Part shown: in pieces, positions 52,900-62,792 of the stretch
Numbering within the stretch: position 1 is the stretch's first letter
How the letters are laid out: each line of letters opens with the position of its first letter
Position numbers and translations under genes: made by a program
Notes under the pieces: generated by a model
The model's database searches: none
Told to the model about the DNA's origin: nothing
What the model saw: the letters and a program-made list of their open reading frames with translations, nothing else
Assembly (NCBI GenBank): GCA_963841995.1
Contig: CAWJEX010000019.1
Location: 1 to 64,000, forward strand
DNA length: 64,000 bases
Direction: 5' to 3'
Origin: DATDPM01 sp963841995
Lineage (GTDB): Bacteria; Pseudomonadota; Alphaproteobacteria; DATDPM01

Positions 52900-54429
52900 C
52901 TACTCCCCCCTCAATGCTTTTTCCGTGTCTTCGAGCGCATCATCAGCCATGTCGTGGCTGCGTTTCCGCTCCGCCGCCAGTTCTTCTTCGGTCATGAAAT
53001 GCCGTTCATCGACCGGACGCACGAGCAGATTGCAGACGAATCCGACGACCAGCAAACTAGCCAGAACGTACATCGTCGTGTTGTAAACCTGGGCCTTCGG
53101 AATATGCTGCGCGAGCTGATAGTCACGAATGTAGTTGACGAGAACAGGCCCCAAAATGCCGGCCGTCGACCATGCGGTGAGAATTCGCCCATGGATGGCA
53201 CCCACGAACTGGGTTCCAAACATGTCCGCCAGATAAGCCGGAATGGTCGCAAAGCCGCCGCCATACATTGTCAAGATGACGCAGAAAATGCCGACGAAGA
53301 CGGCGATCTGACCCTGCTGGCCGGCGGTCGGCACATAGGCGTAAAGGACCATTCCCAGCGCGAAGAATATGAAGTAAGTCATTTTGCGCCCGATGAAATC
53401 GGAGAGCGATGCCCAGAAGATTCGCCCCGCGATGTTAAACAGGCTCAACAGACCGGTGAAACCGGCAGCGATTGTTGCGATTTTCGCTTTCTCGTCCGGT
53501 GCCAGATCGTTGAACGCCTTGGCGATGCCAATGAGCTTGCCCGCGAACACTTCCTGCAACATTGGTGAAGCCATGCCGATCACGCCAATGCCGGCGCTCA
53601 CATTAAGAGTCAAAATTGCCCAGAGCAGCCAGAATTGCGGCGTCTTGTGCGCTTCGTTCAAATGAACGTGGCGCTTGGTGATCATCGCTTTGATCTCGAC
53701 CGGCGCCGTCCAGCCCTCCGGTTTCCAATTCGGCGCCGGCACGCGGTATGCAAAGGCGCCGCATATCATGGCGATGAAATAAAGGATCCCCATTGTGACG
53801 AAGGTTTCCCACACGCCGACCGAGGTCGGAGTGACGAAATGCTTCATCAGCATGTCGGCGAGCGGCGATCCGATCATCGCGCCGCCGCCAAATCCCATGA
53901 TCGCCATGCCGGTGGCCATACCGCGGCGATCCGGAAACCATTTGATGAGCGTGGAAACCGGCGAAATATAGCCGAGACCGAGACCGCAGCCGCCGATGAT
54001 GCCTGAGCCGAGCCACATCAGCCAAATCTGATGAATGTAGACGCCTAAGGCAGAAATCAAAAATCCGCCGCCCCAGCAAAATGCCGCGACGACGCCGGCT
54101 TTGCGCGGACCTTCGCGCTCCAGCCAATGGCCGAACACTGCCGCCGAGGAACCGAGAAAGACGAAGAAAAGTGTGAACATCCAGCCCAGCGTGCTGATCC
54201 GCCAATCGCAGGTCTTCGTCACCATTTCCTGGAAGAAGGTCATGTCAGGGCAATCGACGCGCTGATTGATGCCTATGGCTTGGCTGAGCGGCAGCCAGAA
54301 CACCGAAAAGCCATAGGCCATGCCGATCGATAGATGGATCGCAAGCGCCGCCGGCGGAACGAGCCAGCGGTTGTATCCAGGCTTGGCGATCGTGTGCTCT
54401 TTGGCGAGAATGCTGTTGGATGCGGCCAC
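52900..54429 (-). CDS. OFA-family major facilitator transporter
   Basis: Inner-membrane antiporter of the oxalate/formate (OFA) type, 509 residues from a GTG behind a run of G residues (GGGGGGAACC); the open frame extends 34 codons further but without similarity. About twelve membrane segments, including SIGMAYGFSVFWLPLSQAIG, LGYISPVSTLIKWFPDRRGM (the family motif around WFPDRRG) and FIGRKMTYFIFFALGMVLYA. The long extracytoplasmic loop with two Cys (RVDCPDM, KTCDWR) is typical of the subfamily. Substrate is not predictable. Confidence 0.88.
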   Translation of the reverse strand: MAASNSILAKEHTIAKPGYNRWLVPPAALAIHLSIGMAYGFSVFWLPLSQAIGINQRVDCPDMTFFQEMVTKTCDWRISTLGWMFTLFFVFLGSSAAVFGHWLEREGPRKAGVVAAFCWGGGFLISALGVYIHQIWLMWLGSGIIGGCGLGLGYISPVSTLIKWFPDRRGMATGMAIMGFGGGAMIGSPLADMLMKHFVTPTSVGVWETFVTMGILYFIAMICGAFAYRVPAPNWKPEGWTAPVEIKAMITKRHVHLNEAHKTPQFWLLWAILTLNVSAGIGVIGMASPMLQEVFAGKLIGIAKAFNDLAPDEKAKIATIAAGFTGLLSLFNIAGRIFWASLSDFIGRKMTYFIFFALGMVLYAYVPTAGQQGQIAVFVGIFCVILTMYGGGFATIPAYLADMFGTQFVGAIHGRILTAWSTAGILGPVLVNYIRDYQLAQHIPKAQVYNTTMYVLASLLVVGFVCNLLVRPVDERHFMTEEELAAERKRSHDMADDALEDTEKALRGE

Positions 54430-54634
54430 GGTTCCCCCCCTGTCTTTATGTTTTTGACGGTTTTTCGACGTCTTTTTCGTTATTGGCGCGCTTCGTTGGC
54501 GCGCTGCCGACAGCATGGCAAAACCCGGCAAACGAGTTTACTGGTCGGGTGGGCGGCGCTCCCCAATTGACCCAGGCCCGGTAGCAGATTAGCACCCAAC
54601 GGTGTCGCTTTTGCAGCAGTCTAGAGCGCCTAGC

Positions 54635-55270
54635 TCACGGTGCAGGATTCAAAGATTTGAGAAGCCGCTCGGCCTGGGCCAAGTCCTCGGGCCTATTGGC
54701 ATTGAAGAACGGATCGAGCGGCTTAACCGGATATTCCACAACCGCGACGGAGAACCGCAGCATCCAATCCTCGACCTTGCGCACCCCTTCATCGACCAGC
54801 GCATGGCGCAGGTTTTCCGCGAGCGAAACCGGCCACAATCCGAAAACCGGATGGGTGCGCCCACCCGAGGCGGCGCAGGCCAGCTCGGCTTTTTCGGCGT
54901 GAACGGCCGCCGTCAGCCGAGCCACCAGATCGCGCGGCACGAACGGTGCGTCGGTGGCAAAGCTCGCAACCCAGGGAATATCCGGCGCAAGGGTCCTGGC
55001 CCATTCGAGGCCGGCCAGCACACCGGCGAGCGGCCCGGCAAAGCCTGGGATCGAATCGGCGACGACCGGCAGACCGAAGCCTGCGAATCGCGCGGGATCG
55101 CCATTGGCGTTGAGAATGACGCGGCGCACTTGCAGGGATACCCGATCGAGGACGCGGGCCAGCAAAGTTTCGCCGCCGAGCGGGCGAAGCGCCTTGTCGC
55201 CGCCGCCCATGCGCTGCGCCTGGCCGCCGGCCAGCAGCAATCCGAGTACGGGTGGTGTTTCAGGGGGCAT
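54635..55270 (-). CDS. mobA: Molybdenum cofactor guanylyltransferase MobA
   Basis: Attaches GMP to molybdopterin to give MGD. 211 residues with the nucleotidyltransferase loop LGLLLAGGQAQRMGGGDKAL, the conserved VADSIPGFAGPLAGVLAGLE and ATDAPFVP. Divergent from moaA, so the two molybdenum-cofactor genes share a 170-base upstream region. Confidence 0.95.
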   Translation of the reverse strand: MPPETPPVLGLLLAGGQAQRMGGGDKALRPLGGETLLARVLDRVSLQVRRVILNANGDPARFAGFGLPVVADSIPGFAGPLAGVLAGLEWARTLAPDIPWVASFATDAPFVPRDLVARLTAAVHAEKAELACAASGGRTHPVFGLWPVSLAENLRHALVDEGVRKVEDWMLRFSVAVVEYPVKPLDPFFNANRPEDLAQAERLLKSLNPAP

Positions 55271-55440
55271 CGGTCACTTCAGCCACTATGAAGCCGGTGG
55301 CGGTTCCATACAAGCAAGCCCGTGCCCGTCCCCAGCCGCTAAAAATCGCCCTTGATGCCTTGGATGCCCTCATGTTTCTTGGGGGCGACAGGGGCCGGGA
55401 AGCACCCTATTTATAGGGACGGTCGGTCTGTAGGAATAGA

Positions 55441-56478
55441 ATGCCGCAACTCCTCGCCATGCCGCCCAAGACTTTGACCGATCCGACATTGGTTGATCGC
55501 TTTGGGCGCCGGATCACTTATTTGCGCGTGTCGGTGACCGACCGCTGCGATTTCCGCTGCGTCTATTGCATGGCGGAAGACCGGACATTCCTGCCCAAGG
55601 CCGAGATTTTGACCCTTGAGGAATTGGACCGGCTATGCAGCGCCTTCGTCGATTTCGGCGTCACCAAAATGCGGCTGACCGGCGGAGAACCCCTGGTGCG
55701 ACGGAACATCATGAGCCTGGTCCGCAATCTCTCGCGGCATTTGCAAAGCGGCAAGCTGCAAGAGCTGACCCTGACCACCAATGCGAGCCAGCTCGCCCAA
55801 TATTCCGATGAGCTTTATGACCTCGGGATAAAGCGGGTGAATGTTTCGCTGGATACGCTCAATGCGGCAAAGTTTGCGGCGATTACCCGCTGGGGCAAGC
55901 TCGACCAGGTGCTTAAGGGAATTGCCGCCGCGAAGAGAGCCGGCTTGGCAGTAAAGATCAACACCGTGGCGCTGATGGGCGTCAACGACGACGAATTCGA
56001 CACCATGATCGGCTGGTGCGGCGAGCAGCGATTCGACATGACACTAATCGAAGTCATGCCGATGGGCGACAGCGGCGAAGACCGCCTCGATCAATATCTG
56101 CCGCTGTCGTCGGTGCGGGCGACGATATCCCGCCATTGGACGCTGGAAGACAGCGACTATCGGACCGGCGGGCCGGCGCGTTACACGGTGGTGAAAGAGA
56201 CTGGCAGAAGGCTCGGCTTCATTACCCCGCTAACCCACAATTTCTGCGAATCCTGCAATCGGGTCCGCCTCACCTGCACCGGGACTTTGTTCATGTGCCT
56301 TGGCCAGGACGATGCTGCGGATCTGCGGACACCCCTGCGTCTGGACGCTTCGGACGACGCTTTGCGGGCGGCAATTGGCGAAGCGATTTCCCGCAAGCCC
56401 AAGGGCCATGATTTCGTCATCGACCGGCGCCATACCGATCCGGCGATCGCCCGTACCATGAACGTGACCGGCGGCTAA
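55441..56478 (+). CDS. moaA: GTP 3',8-cyclase MoaA
   Basis: Radical-SAM enzyme that converts GTP in the first step of molybdenum cofactor synthesis. 345 residues. The N-terminal cluster motif CDFRCVYC and the C-terminal cluster Cys residues in NFCESCNRVRLTCTG and LFMC are all present; the C terminus ends with GG, as required for activity. ATG behind GGAATAGA; an ATG six codons further in is an alternative. The leader holds the hairpin CCCTAT/ATAGGG. Confidence 0.96.
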   Translation: MPQLLAMPPKTLTDPTLVDRFGRRITYLRVSVTDRCDFRCVYCMAEDRTFLPKAEILTLEELDRLCSAFVDFGVTKMRLTGGEPLVRRNIMSLVRNLSRHLQSGKLQELTLTTNASQLAQYSDELYDLGIKRVNVSLDTLNAAKFAAITRWGKLDQVLKGIAAAKRAGLAVKINTVALMGVNDDEFDTMIGWCGEQRFDMTLIEVMPMGDSGEDRLDQYLPLSSVRATISRHWTLEDSDYRTGGPARYTVVKETGRRLGFITPLTHNFCESCNRVRLTCTGTLFMCLGQDDAADLRTPLRLDASDDALRAAIGEAISRKPKGHDFVIDRRHTDPAIARTMNVTGG

Positions 56479-56546
56479 CGAGACTACACGCCGCTGCCAC
56501 TGACGCCCTTCCTTGGTTATACTCAGCTCGTTTTCGGGGGCGCACC

Positions 56547-57323
56547 TTGCCTGACAAGGACGTGAAAAGTGTCGCGTTTGTCGCCGCGGATAGCGACGTG
56601 GCGCAACGAGGGCTTGTGGCGCTGAAAAAGCGCTACGCTAATGTCGAGCCGGGCGCGGCCGATGTCATCGTGGCGCTCGGCGGCGACGGCACCATGCTGG
56701 AAACTCTGCATCGCCATCTCGATCGCAACGTCCCGATTTTCGGCATGAATCTCGGATCGGTCGGCTTCCTGATGAATCGCTTCGACGAGGAAGGACTGCT
56801 TGAACGCTTGAAAGCATCGCGCCCGTCGGTCCTTCATCCGCTCTTGATGGAAGCCCGGCGCGTCAACGGCGAAATGCACAAAGCCCTCGCCATCAACGAG
56901 GTCTCCCTGCTTCGCCAAACCCATCAAAGCGCCAAGATACGGATTCTCGTTGATGGCCGATTGCGGATGGAAGAACTTTCCTGCGACGGCGTTCTCATCG
57001 CCACACCCGCGGGATCGACCGCCTACAATCTTTCGGCCCACGGGCCGATCGTGCCATTGGGTTCGCCGATTCTGGCCTTGACCCCCATCAGCGCCTTCCG
57101 CCCCCGGCGCTGGCGCGGCGCCCTTCTGCCGCATACCGCCGTCGTCACTTTCGAAGTTCTTGAAAGCGACAAGCGTCCGGTCAGCGCCGTTGCCGACTAT
57201 TTCGAGGTCCGGGAAGTGGCCGAGGTGCGGATTCGCGAGGACCGGAGCATCAATCTGACCTTGCTGTTCGACCCCGAACAGAATTTGGGCGAGCGCATCC
57301 TCAAGGAACAATTTACCCCTTAG
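56547..57323 (+). CDS. nadK: NAD kinase
   Basis: Phosphorylates NAD to NADP. 258 residues, with the GGDGTMLETLH motif near residue 46, NLGSVGFLMN, and the metal/NAD region PAGSTAYNLSAHGPIVPL. A TTG start after CGGGGGCGCACC is used because no ATG lies upstream in frame. The segment FRPRRWRGALLP matches the alphaproteobacterial type. Confidence 0.94.
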   Translation: MPDKDVKSVAFVAADSDVAQRGLVALKKRYANVEPGAADVIVALGGDGTMLETLHRHLDRNVPIFGMNLGSVGFLMNRFDEEGLLERLKASRPSVLHPLLMEARRVNGEMHKALAINEVSLLRQTHQSAKIRILVDGRLRMEELSCDGVLIATPAGSTAYNLSAHGPIVPLGSPILALTPISAFRPRRWRGALLPHTAVVTFEVLESDKRPVSAVADYFEVREVAEVRIREDRSINLTLLFDPEQNLGERILKEQFTP

Positions 57324-57348
57324 GCGCTAGGGTGTGGCGCTAGGGTGT
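57323..57348 (+). repeat. Two tandem copies of a 13-bp unit after nadK
   Basis: GGCGCTAGGGTGT is repeated head to tail (57323-57335, 57336-57348), beginning at the last base of the nadK stop codon. Confidence 0.9.
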
Positions 57349-57409
57349 CTGGCGCGGCACGCCCGCCGCACCCATATGAAACCTGCAACTTGCCCTTGAA
57401 TATCAGCCC

Positions 57410-58576
57410 ATGAATCGTCCCAGCAAAACCACGATTGATTTGATTGCCCGTCTTGTCGGCTTCGACACGGTAAGCCGGAAGTCGAATCTCGATTTGATTT
57501 CTTTCGTGCGCGACTATTTGTCCGATCTTGGAATCGATTCCCGGCTGGTCCCGGACGCCACCGGAACCAAGGCCAATTTATTCGCAACCATCGGACCCGC
57601 CAACTGCCCGGGCATCGCCCTTTCCGGACACACCGATGTGGTGCCGGTGGACGGCCAAAATTGGTCGGGCGATCCCTTCGAAGCGGTGGAAAGGGACGGC
57701 CGGGTTTATGGCCGCGGCACCGCCGACATGAAAAGCTTCATCGCGGTAGCGCTGGCGCTGGCCCCAGAGATGCGCGCCCGCGATTTGTCGACGCCCATCC
57801 ATTTCGCTTTTTCCTATGACGAGGAAATCGGCTGTGTGGGCGTGCGCGGACTCTTATCTATGCTCTCCGGGATGGATGTAAAACCAAAAGCCTGCATCGT
57901 CGGCGAGCCGACCTCGATGGAGGTGGTCACCGAGCATAAGGGCAAAGCCGCGCTGCGCTGCGCCGTGCATGGCCATGCCTGCCACTCGGCACTGGCGCCC
58001 TACGGCGTCAATGCGGTCGAAATTGCGGCGGAAATCATTTCCCATTTGCGGACCATGGGTCGGCACCAGCGTCAAGAAGGGCCGTTCGACCCCGGCTTCG
58101 ATCCGCCCTTCAGCACGGTCCACACCGGCACGATTGCCGGCGGCAGTGCGCTCAATATCGTTCCCGCCCAATGTTCCTTCGATTTCGAATTCCGCACGCT
58201 TCCCGGCCAATCGACCAAGCCGCTGATCGAAGAGATCAAGGATTTCGCCAACAAGACGCTGTTGCCCGAAATGCGCGCCGTCTCGGCCGCCGCCGGCTTC
58301 ACCTGGCAAGAGATATCGGGGTTCCCGGGTTTGGGCACCCCGGAGGACGCTGAAATCACCGAGCTCGCCAAGACCCTTTCGGGATCGAATGCAACGCTTA
58401 AGGCCAGTTTTGGCACCGAAGCCGGACTTTATCAGCAGGCCGGGATCCCGGCCGTGGTTTGCGGCCCGGGAAGCATTACCCAAGCCCACAAACCCGATGA
58501 ATTCGTCGAACTCGATCAGGTCGCCCGCTGCGAGGATTTCGTCCGGCGGCTGATCGGCCACTCCGCCCGGGCTTAG
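57410..58576 (+). CDS. argE: Acetylornithine deacetylase
   Basis: M20 metallopeptidase-family hydrolase that removes acetate from N-acetylornithine in arginine synthesis. 388 residues with the zinc ligands in LSGHTDVVPVDG (His, near residue 73), GRGTADMKSF (Asp) and SYDEEIGC (Glu-Glu), the dimerisation domain and the C-terminal GPGSITQAHKPDEFVE (His ligand). Length is typical of ArgE; related dipeptidases are less likely given these motifs. Confidence 0.93.
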   Translation: MNRPSKTTIDLIARLVGFDTVSRKSNLDLISFVRDYLSDLGIDSRLVPDATGTKANLFATIGPANCPGIALSGHTDVVPVDGQNWSGDPFEAVERDGRVYGRGTADMKSFIAVALALAPEMRARDLSTPIHFAFSYDEEIGCVGVRGLLSMLSGMDVKPKACIVGEPTSMEVVTEHKGKAALRCAVHGHACHSALAPYGVNAVEIAAEIISHLRTMGRHQRQEGPFDPGFDPPFSTVHTGTIAGGSALNIVPAQCSFDFEFRTLPGQSTKPLIEEIKDFANKTLLPEMRAVSAAAGFTWQEISGFPGLGTPEDAEITELAKTLSGSNATLKASFGTEAGLYQQAGIPAVVCGPGSITQAHKPDEFVELDQVARCEDFVRRLIGHSARA

Positions 58577-58778
58577 GGGGCCGTTTACCGGCTGGCACCG
58601 CCGGGGGTACACTTACTCAGAATTGCGTATATATAACTGGTTGAATAGATTGAAGAATTACGCTCATCGGTTGATTCATCGCACGCTTCAAAAGGAACTC
58701 TTAAGAAAGTAGTGCGAATTAGAAAGTAGAGTACGTCGCGTCGCTGCAACCAAGCGGCGCGGGTAATGAGGACCGGGG

Positions 58779-59147
58779 ATGGCCGACAAACGTCTTCTCG
58801 TCATCGACGATGAACGGGATATCGGCGAATTTATTCGCACCGTGGCCCAGGAAATGGGCTATTCGGTGACGATCACCTCATCCGCGGACGAATTCCAAAC
58901 CGCCTACAATGCCTTCCATCCGACCCACATCATGCTCGATATCGTGATGCCGGATATCGACGGCATCGAATTGCTGCGCTATCTCGCAACCCATGGCTGC
59001 CAGGCCAAGGTGCTGGTCATGAGCGGATACAGCGAGAAATATCTCGACAGCGCCCAGAAGCTGAGCGACGCCTACGGCCTTCGCAATATCGACCGGCTGA
59101 CCAAGCCGATCCGCCTTGCCAAATTGCGGGAAGTCCTGAGCGCCTGA
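58779..59147 (+). CDS. Single-domain response regulator
   Basis: 122 residues, receiver domain only. The acidic pair is in LLVIDDERDIGEF, the phospho-acceptor is Asp54 (HIMLDIVMPDIDGIEL) and the Lys lies in RLTKPIR. It does not show the CpdR or DivK signatures, so its partner is unknown. The 202-base AT-rich upstream region should hold its own promoter. Confidence 0.88.
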   Translation: MADKRLLVIDDERDIGEFIRTVAQEMGYSVTITSSADEFQTAYNAFHPTHIMLDIVMPDIDGIELLRYLATHGCQAKVLVMSGYSEKYLDSAQKLSDAYGLRNIDRLTKPIRLAKLREVLSA

Positions 59148-59241
59148 CGCGCTTGCGCGAAACGATTCCTGCCGCCAATCTGGCCGCCGAATTGCCGGCG
59201 TGACCTGCGCGGCCCCGCCACTCAAGGACTGAACAGCACCC

Positions 59242-60511
59242 ATGCCCGATGATCGACCGGTTTTGCAGCCGCAAGCTACGGCGATGTCCGAAGTCCTGAC
59301 GCAGGCGCCCGGCCTGCTCGCCGAATTCGGATCGCCCCTGTTCATACTTTCGGAATTGATGTTGCGGGAAACCTACCGGCGATTTTGCCGCGAATTTGCC
59401 CGCGGCGGAACGAAAGTTCAAGTCGCCTATTCCTATAAGACGAATTACCTGCCCGCTGTTTGTGCGATTTTTCATCAAGAGGGCGCCATCGCCGAAGTTG
59501 TCTCCGGCATGGAGTATTCCTTTGCCCGCGCGCTCGGCATCGCCCCTTCCGACATCATCTTCAATGGACCCGGAAAAACCCGCGCGGATCTCGACCGCGC
59601 CTGCGCCGAGGGCGCGCTTATCGTCGTCGACGGATTCGACGAGCTTGACGCGCTCATTGCAATGGCCAGTGGAAAGCCGGCTCGCATTGGATTGCGGCTC
59701 GATTTCGGCGAACAATCCTGGTCGCGATTCGGGCTCCGCACCGATAGCGGCAACGCGAACCGCGCCTTAAGACAAATCGCGTCAGTGCCGAATTTGCAAC
59801 TCGAACTCTTGCACCGTCACGCCGGAACCGATCATCGCGATTCCCTGCCCTACCGGCGCACGGCGCAAGATTTTGTCGGCGTGCTGCGCGAAGCGGCCGG
59901 CCTAAATCTTTTTCCCGAGACTCTCGATTTTGGCGGCGGATTTGCCGCCAATATCGGCTATGCACAGTTCGGCGTTGCCATTGCCGCCGGGCTTGCGGAT
60001 TGGGCCGGCATTTCCAATCGCAAAAGCAAACCTCTTGCTATCGTGACCGAACCGGGCCGCGCGCTGGTCGATCCCGCCGGATGGCTCGCCGCCAGCGTCA
60101 TGGCCGTCAAGGATATGCCGGGAGCCGAACGTGCGATCGTCGCCGACGCAGGAAATCAGCTTTCTGTCGGCGGCCAATCGCAGCGCGCCGCGGCCGATTT
60201 TCGCCGGTGCGCCGGGCCCGCTGTCGGCGGCCTCAGTATTCGGGCCGTCCTGCATGCCGCTCGACCGATTGGCCGAACGCGTCGAATTGCCGCCGTTGAA
60301 ACGCGGCGACCTTTTGCTGGTGAGCGAAGCCGGCGCCTACACGGTGACCCAAGCCAATCAATTCCCCGGGCCGCGCCCGGCGGTCGTGCTGCTCGGTCCG
60401 GACGGACCGGAATTGATTCGGCGGCGCGAGAATTGGCGGGACGTGATCGACGCTTGTGTTCTCCCGGAACGCCTGCGCGAGGTCGCGCATAATCCGAGGT
60501 CTGGTTCGTGA
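59242..60511 (+). CDS. PLP-dependent decarboxylase, fold type III (apparent frameshift)
   Basis: Relative of diaminopimelate and ornithine decarboxylases. About 422 residues repaired. PLP Lys lies in QVAYSYKTNYLPAVC, with DFGGGFAANIGY, EPGRALVDPAGW and FGPSCMPLDRL (Cys/Asp active-site segment). The frame breaks at GAAATC (60152-60157); removing an A gives GAATC and VADAGISFLSAAN. The substrate is not clear: lysA, ornithine or carboxynorspermidine-type enzymes all share these motifs. Confidence 0.88.
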
Positions 60512-60561
60512 GCGCGAATTTGGCCGGATGGCTTAGCAAGGTTGCGCCGGATCAAGCGAAG

Positions 60562-61611
60562 ATGTTGCCGATCGAGGATTTCGATTTCGATCTCCCTCCC
60601 TCCTTGATTGCCAAGCGGCCGGCCGTACCGCGGGATTCGGCGCGTCTGCTCGAAATCGGGGATAATCAGCGCGATCTCGGCGTGCGGGATCTTCCCGCTC
60701 TTCTCAACCCGAATGACATTCTGGTGTTCAACGACACGCGGGTGATCGAAGCACGGCTGTCCGGCATTCGCCACGCCGATGCGCCGCGTGGCGATGCGCG
60801 GATCGAAGTGACTTTTCATAAGGATGCCGGTGAGGGCCTGTGGCGTGCCTTCGTGCGGCCGGCCAAGCGGCTGAAGACCGGGGACCGGATCGAATTTGCG
60901 AAAGAATTCGCGGCCGAAGTCGCGGAAAAAGGCGCAGACGGCGAAGTGCTGCTCCGTTTCGACCGGGACGGCGAAAATCTTCGCGCCGCTCTGGCCAAAT
61001 ACGGGGCGATGCCGATCCCGCCCTATATCGGCCGCGCTGCGGATGCCCGGGACCGGCAGGATTATCAGACCTTGTTCGCCAGCAGAGACGGCGCGGTCGC
61101 AGCACCCACCGCCGGCCTTCATTTCACGCCGGAGCTGATCGCCGCGATCAAAGCGCGCGGGGTGGCCATGGCCGGCGTAACGCTTCATGTCGGCGCCGGA
61201 ACCTTCCTTCCGGTCGAAGCCGAGAACGTGCTCGATCACCGCATGCACAGCGAATGGGGCTGCGTTTCCGACGAATCGGCGCGGACCATCAACGCCGCGA
61301 AAGCCAAGGGCGGGCGCGTTGTGGCGATCGGAACGACGGCCTTGCGGTTGCTCGAATCCGCCGCGGATGAATGCGGCGTGCACGGGTTTTCCGGCGAAAC
61401 CGATATTTTCATCGCACCCGGCTTCGAATTCCGCGCCGTCGATCTGCTGTTGACCAATTTCCACCTGCCGCGATCGACATTGTTCATTCTTGTTTGCGCC
61501 TTCGCCGGAACCGCGCATATGCACGCCGCCTATGCGCACGCCATCGACGAATCCTACCGGTTCTTTTCCTATGGCGATTGTTGTCTGATCCATCGCGGGG
61601 ACCGGTGTTGA
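60562..61611 (+). CDS. queA: tRNA preQ1(34) S-adenosylmethionine ribosyltransferase-isomerase QueA
   Basis: Transfers the ribosyl part of SAM to preQ1 in tRNA to form epoxyqueuosine. 349 residues starting MLPIEDFDFDLPPSLIAKRP, the usual QueA N terminus; an in-frame GTG at 60508 overlaps the upstream stop codon and would add 18 residues. Conserved DILVFNDTRVIEARL, SRDGAVAAPTAGLHFTPEL and LTNFHLPRSTLFILV are present. First of the queA-tgt-queF series. Confidence 0.95.
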   Translation: MLPIEDFDFDLPPSLIAKRPAVPRDSARLLEIGDNQRDLGVRDLPALLNPNDILVFNDTRVIEARLSGIRHADAPRGDARIEVTFHKDAGEGLWRAFVRPAKRLKTGDRIEFAKEFAAEVAEKGADGEVLLRFDRDGENLRAALAKYGAMPIPPYIGRAADARDRQDYQTLFASRDGAVAAPTAGLHFTPELIAAIKARGVAMAGVTLHVGAGTFLPVEAENVLDHRMHSEWGCVSDESARTINAAKAKGGRVVAIGTTALRLLESAADECGVHGFSGETDIFIAPGFEFRAVDLLLTNFHLPRSTLFILVCAFAGTAHMHAAYAHAIDESYRFFSYGDCCLIHRGDRC

Positions 61612-62754
61612 GCGAATTCGGATTCCACATCTCGGCGACCGCCGGTTCGGCCCGCCGCGGAACCCTCACCACCGCCCATGGCACGGTCAAGACTTCCCGC
61701 TTTCATGCCGGTCGGAACCAATGCCACGGTCAAAGCGATGACGCCGGACGCGCTTCGGGAAACCGGCACGGAGATAATTCTCGCCAACGCCTATCATTTG
61801 ATGCTGCGGCCCGGTGCGGAGCGCGTCGCCGATCTTGGCGGCTTGCACCGCTTCATGAACTGGCCGGGACCGATCTTGACCGATTCCGGCGGTTTTCAGG
61901 TGATGTCGCTGGCCAAGCTGCGCGACATCGATAACGACGGCGTCACTTTCCGGTCGCATATCGACGGCAGCGAACATCGCCTGACGCCCGAACGCGCGGT
62001 GCAAATTCAACATCTTCTCGATGCCGATGTCACCATGGTCTTCGATGAATGCACGCCCTATCCGGCCAGCATGGAGCAAACCGCTGCGTCGATGCGGCTT
62101 TCCATGCGCTGGGCGGAGCGCTCCAAAGCCGCGTTCGTGGCGCGGCGCGGTTACGGCTTATTCGGAATCGTCCAAGGCGGCGTGTACCCTGAGCTTCGCG
62201 CCGAGTTGGCCGCCGCGGTTCGCAAGATCGGATACGACGGTTACGCGTTGGGCGGACTTGCCGTCGGGGAAGGCCGGGAGACGATGCTCGGGGTGCTCGA
62301 CGGAACTGTGCCCGAACTGCCGGACGATCAGCCGCGCTATCTCATGGGCGTCGGCCGTCCGGGCGATATTTTCGGCGCGGTGAAGCGCGGCATCGATCTC
62401 TTCGATTGCGTGCTGCCCACGCGGTCGGGACGGACGGCGCAAGCCTTCACCCGCACCGCCATGCTGAATTTGCGCAACGCGAAACACGGGACCGAAACGA
62501 CTCCGCTCGATTCCGAATGCCGGTGCCTTGCCTGCCGCGGTTTTTCGCGCGCCTATATTCATCATCTATGCAAAGCCGACGAAATCTTGGCGGCAATGCT
62601 GCTCACCACCCACAATCTGACCTTCTATCAGGATTTCATGCGGGCGTTGCGGGACGGGATCGCAGGCGGGGATCTCGACCCTACTCTTGCCGGATTCCCG
62701 ATCGCCCAGGAAGCTGCCAGCCGGGAATCCGAAGACAGTCTGGAGAAAATCTAG
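61608..62754 (+). CDS. tgt: tRNA-guanine transglycosylase (apparent frameshift near the start)
   Basis: Exchanges guanine 34 for preQ1 in the anticodon loop. About 381 residues repaired. Catalytic Asp residues lie in ILTDSGGFQVMSLAKLR and GIDLFDCVLPTRSGR; zinc ligands are in CRCLACRGFSRAYIHHLC. The visible ATG at 61678 truncates the protein. From TTG 61608 (overlapping the queA stop codon) the frame EFGFHISATAGSARRGTLTT leads to GTVKT, then shifts at GACTTC (61691-61696); dropping one T gives GACTC and TVKTPAFMPVGTNATVK, the universal Tgt motif. Confidence 0.94.
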
Positions 62755-62792
62755 GTCTTGGCGCGATGATGTCTCGCCCCTAATCTCAGCCC

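Noticed and set aside
55271..55440. Molybdenum-cofactor riboswitch before moaA
   Set aside because: Only a short CCCTAT/ATAGGG hairpin is visible; the conserved Moco-RNA elements were not recognised.
58694..58715. EcfG-type general stress promoter (GGAAC-N16-CGTT) before the lone response regulator
   Set aside because: GGAAC is present at the right distance but the -10 reads CGAATT, not CGTT.
1567..61696. Reading the frameshifted fliD, fliF, fliG, flhF, fliI, cheR, cheB, cheW and tgt as pseudogenes or programmed frameshifts
   Set aside because: The lesions share one motif context rather than slippery sequences, reading frames beyond them are fully conserved, and essential-type housekeeping genes such as tgt are hit equally. 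Sequence error at GANTC explains all but one.
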